13,815 bases of DNA, taken from assembly GCA_028275075.1 (NCBI GenBank), contig JAQCNK010000224.1:1-13815 (forward strand), given 5' to 3'. Below, in pieces: positions 13,684-13,815 of the stretch (position 1 is the stretch's first letter; the number at the start of each line of letters is the position of its first letter). The stretch comes from Haloarcula sp. GTDB taxonomy: Archaea > Halobacteriota > Halobacteria > Halobacteriales > Haloarculaceae. A model generated the notes under the pieces. That model worked only from the letters and a program-made list of their open reading frames with translations. It ran no database searches and was not told the origin of the DNA. The translations under genes and the position numbers were made by a program.

Positions 13684-13815
13684 TTATAAACAGCCGTCAG
13701 AGCCATCCGAATGGAGGAATAGATGGTCTATTTCTTCCATTAGTCCATCGAGATCACGGTCCGGCTGCTCACGCACCCACGAGAACATGTTGTAGATTGC
13801 CTCCTTGAGACCATG
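13684..13815 (-). CDS. Unidentified protein, C-terminal fragment only
   Basis: A frame of 43 codons is open from the right edge to a TAA (complement of 13684-13686), so the 5' part lies outside the window. The visible peptide includes GLKEAIYNMFSWVRE and DLDGLMEEIDHLFL, and ends in DGSDGCL. It is acidic and amphipathic, as expected for a soluble haloarchaeal protein, and has no membrane segment. The gene would converge on kptA. I do not recognise the family. The other frames here are shorter or lack such composition, but 43 codons are too few to be sure. Confidence 0.45.
   Translation of the reverse strand, partial: HGLKEAIYNMFSWVREQPDRDLDGLMEEIDHLFLHSDGSDGCL

Noticed and set aside
13682..13730. 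Plus-strand promoter and gene from GTTTATAAAC with ATG 13724 after GGAGG
   Set aside because: The 10-bp palindrome looks like a TATA box, but the frames from ATG 13710 and 13724 stop after 3 and 6 codons.
13103..13795. Plus-strand frame of 230 codons over kptA and beyond
   Set aside because: Out of frame with kptA, Arg/Ser-rich, and it runs through palindromic element D.
1..13815. tRNA, rRNA or complete insertion sequence
   Set aside because: I found no cloverleaf-like sequence, no rRNA segment and no transposase frame in the window by eye.

Overview
The window is haloarchaeal chromosome. It is GC-rich, its proteins are acidic (Asp/Glu-rich), the promoters have archaeal TATA boxes (one clearly leaderless), and the HMG-CoA reductase is of the class I type that makes archaeal lipid precursors. 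A Haloarcula-like relative is my guess from overall impression; the sequence alone does not prove the genus.

Left two thirds (1-9036), all on the minus strand, read from right to left. hmgA (HMG-CoA reductase) is followed by an Lrp/AsnC-type regulator. Next comes a tightly coupled pair: a degenerate TrkA-N/RCK-like protein overlapping by 4 bp an APC transporter fused to tandem universal-stress (USP) domains. Then come a gamma-carbonic-anhydrase-like hexapeptide protein, a second APC transporter followed after 2 bp by an intact TrkA (RCK-N plus RCK-C) protein, and finally a glutamate-cysteine-ligase-family (GCS2) gene that runs off the left edge. Two separate APC transporters, each paired with an RCK-type protein but in opposite gene order, plus an adjacent amino-acid-responsive regulator, suggest a cluster for amino acid transport with nucleotide- or stress-sensing subunits.

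Right third (9254-13526), plus strand. nadA-nadB-nadC form a compact operon for de novo NAD synthesis from aspartate (gaps of 2 bp and an overlap of 1 bp). It is followed by kptA, the NAD-consuming tRNA 2'-phosphotransferase. The divergent hmgA/nadA intergenic region (9037-9253) holds a cluster of CAATA-type repeats that may be an operator, and a strong Shine-Dalgarno that points to a TTG start for nadA. At the right edge lies the 3' end of an unidentified minus-strand gene.

The most interesting structure outside the genes is a family of about 80-bp palindromic elements: three clear copies (4304-4383, 7709-7787, 12742-12821) and a fourth divergent relative (13531-13602). Every copy begins 0 to 37 nt after a stop codon and lies in the same orientation relative to the gene it follows. 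All share the core AGATATTCGCC with a central hairpin. They look like small non-autonomous mobile elements (MITE-like), 3'-end RNA-structure elements, or both. Their family could not be identified without a database.
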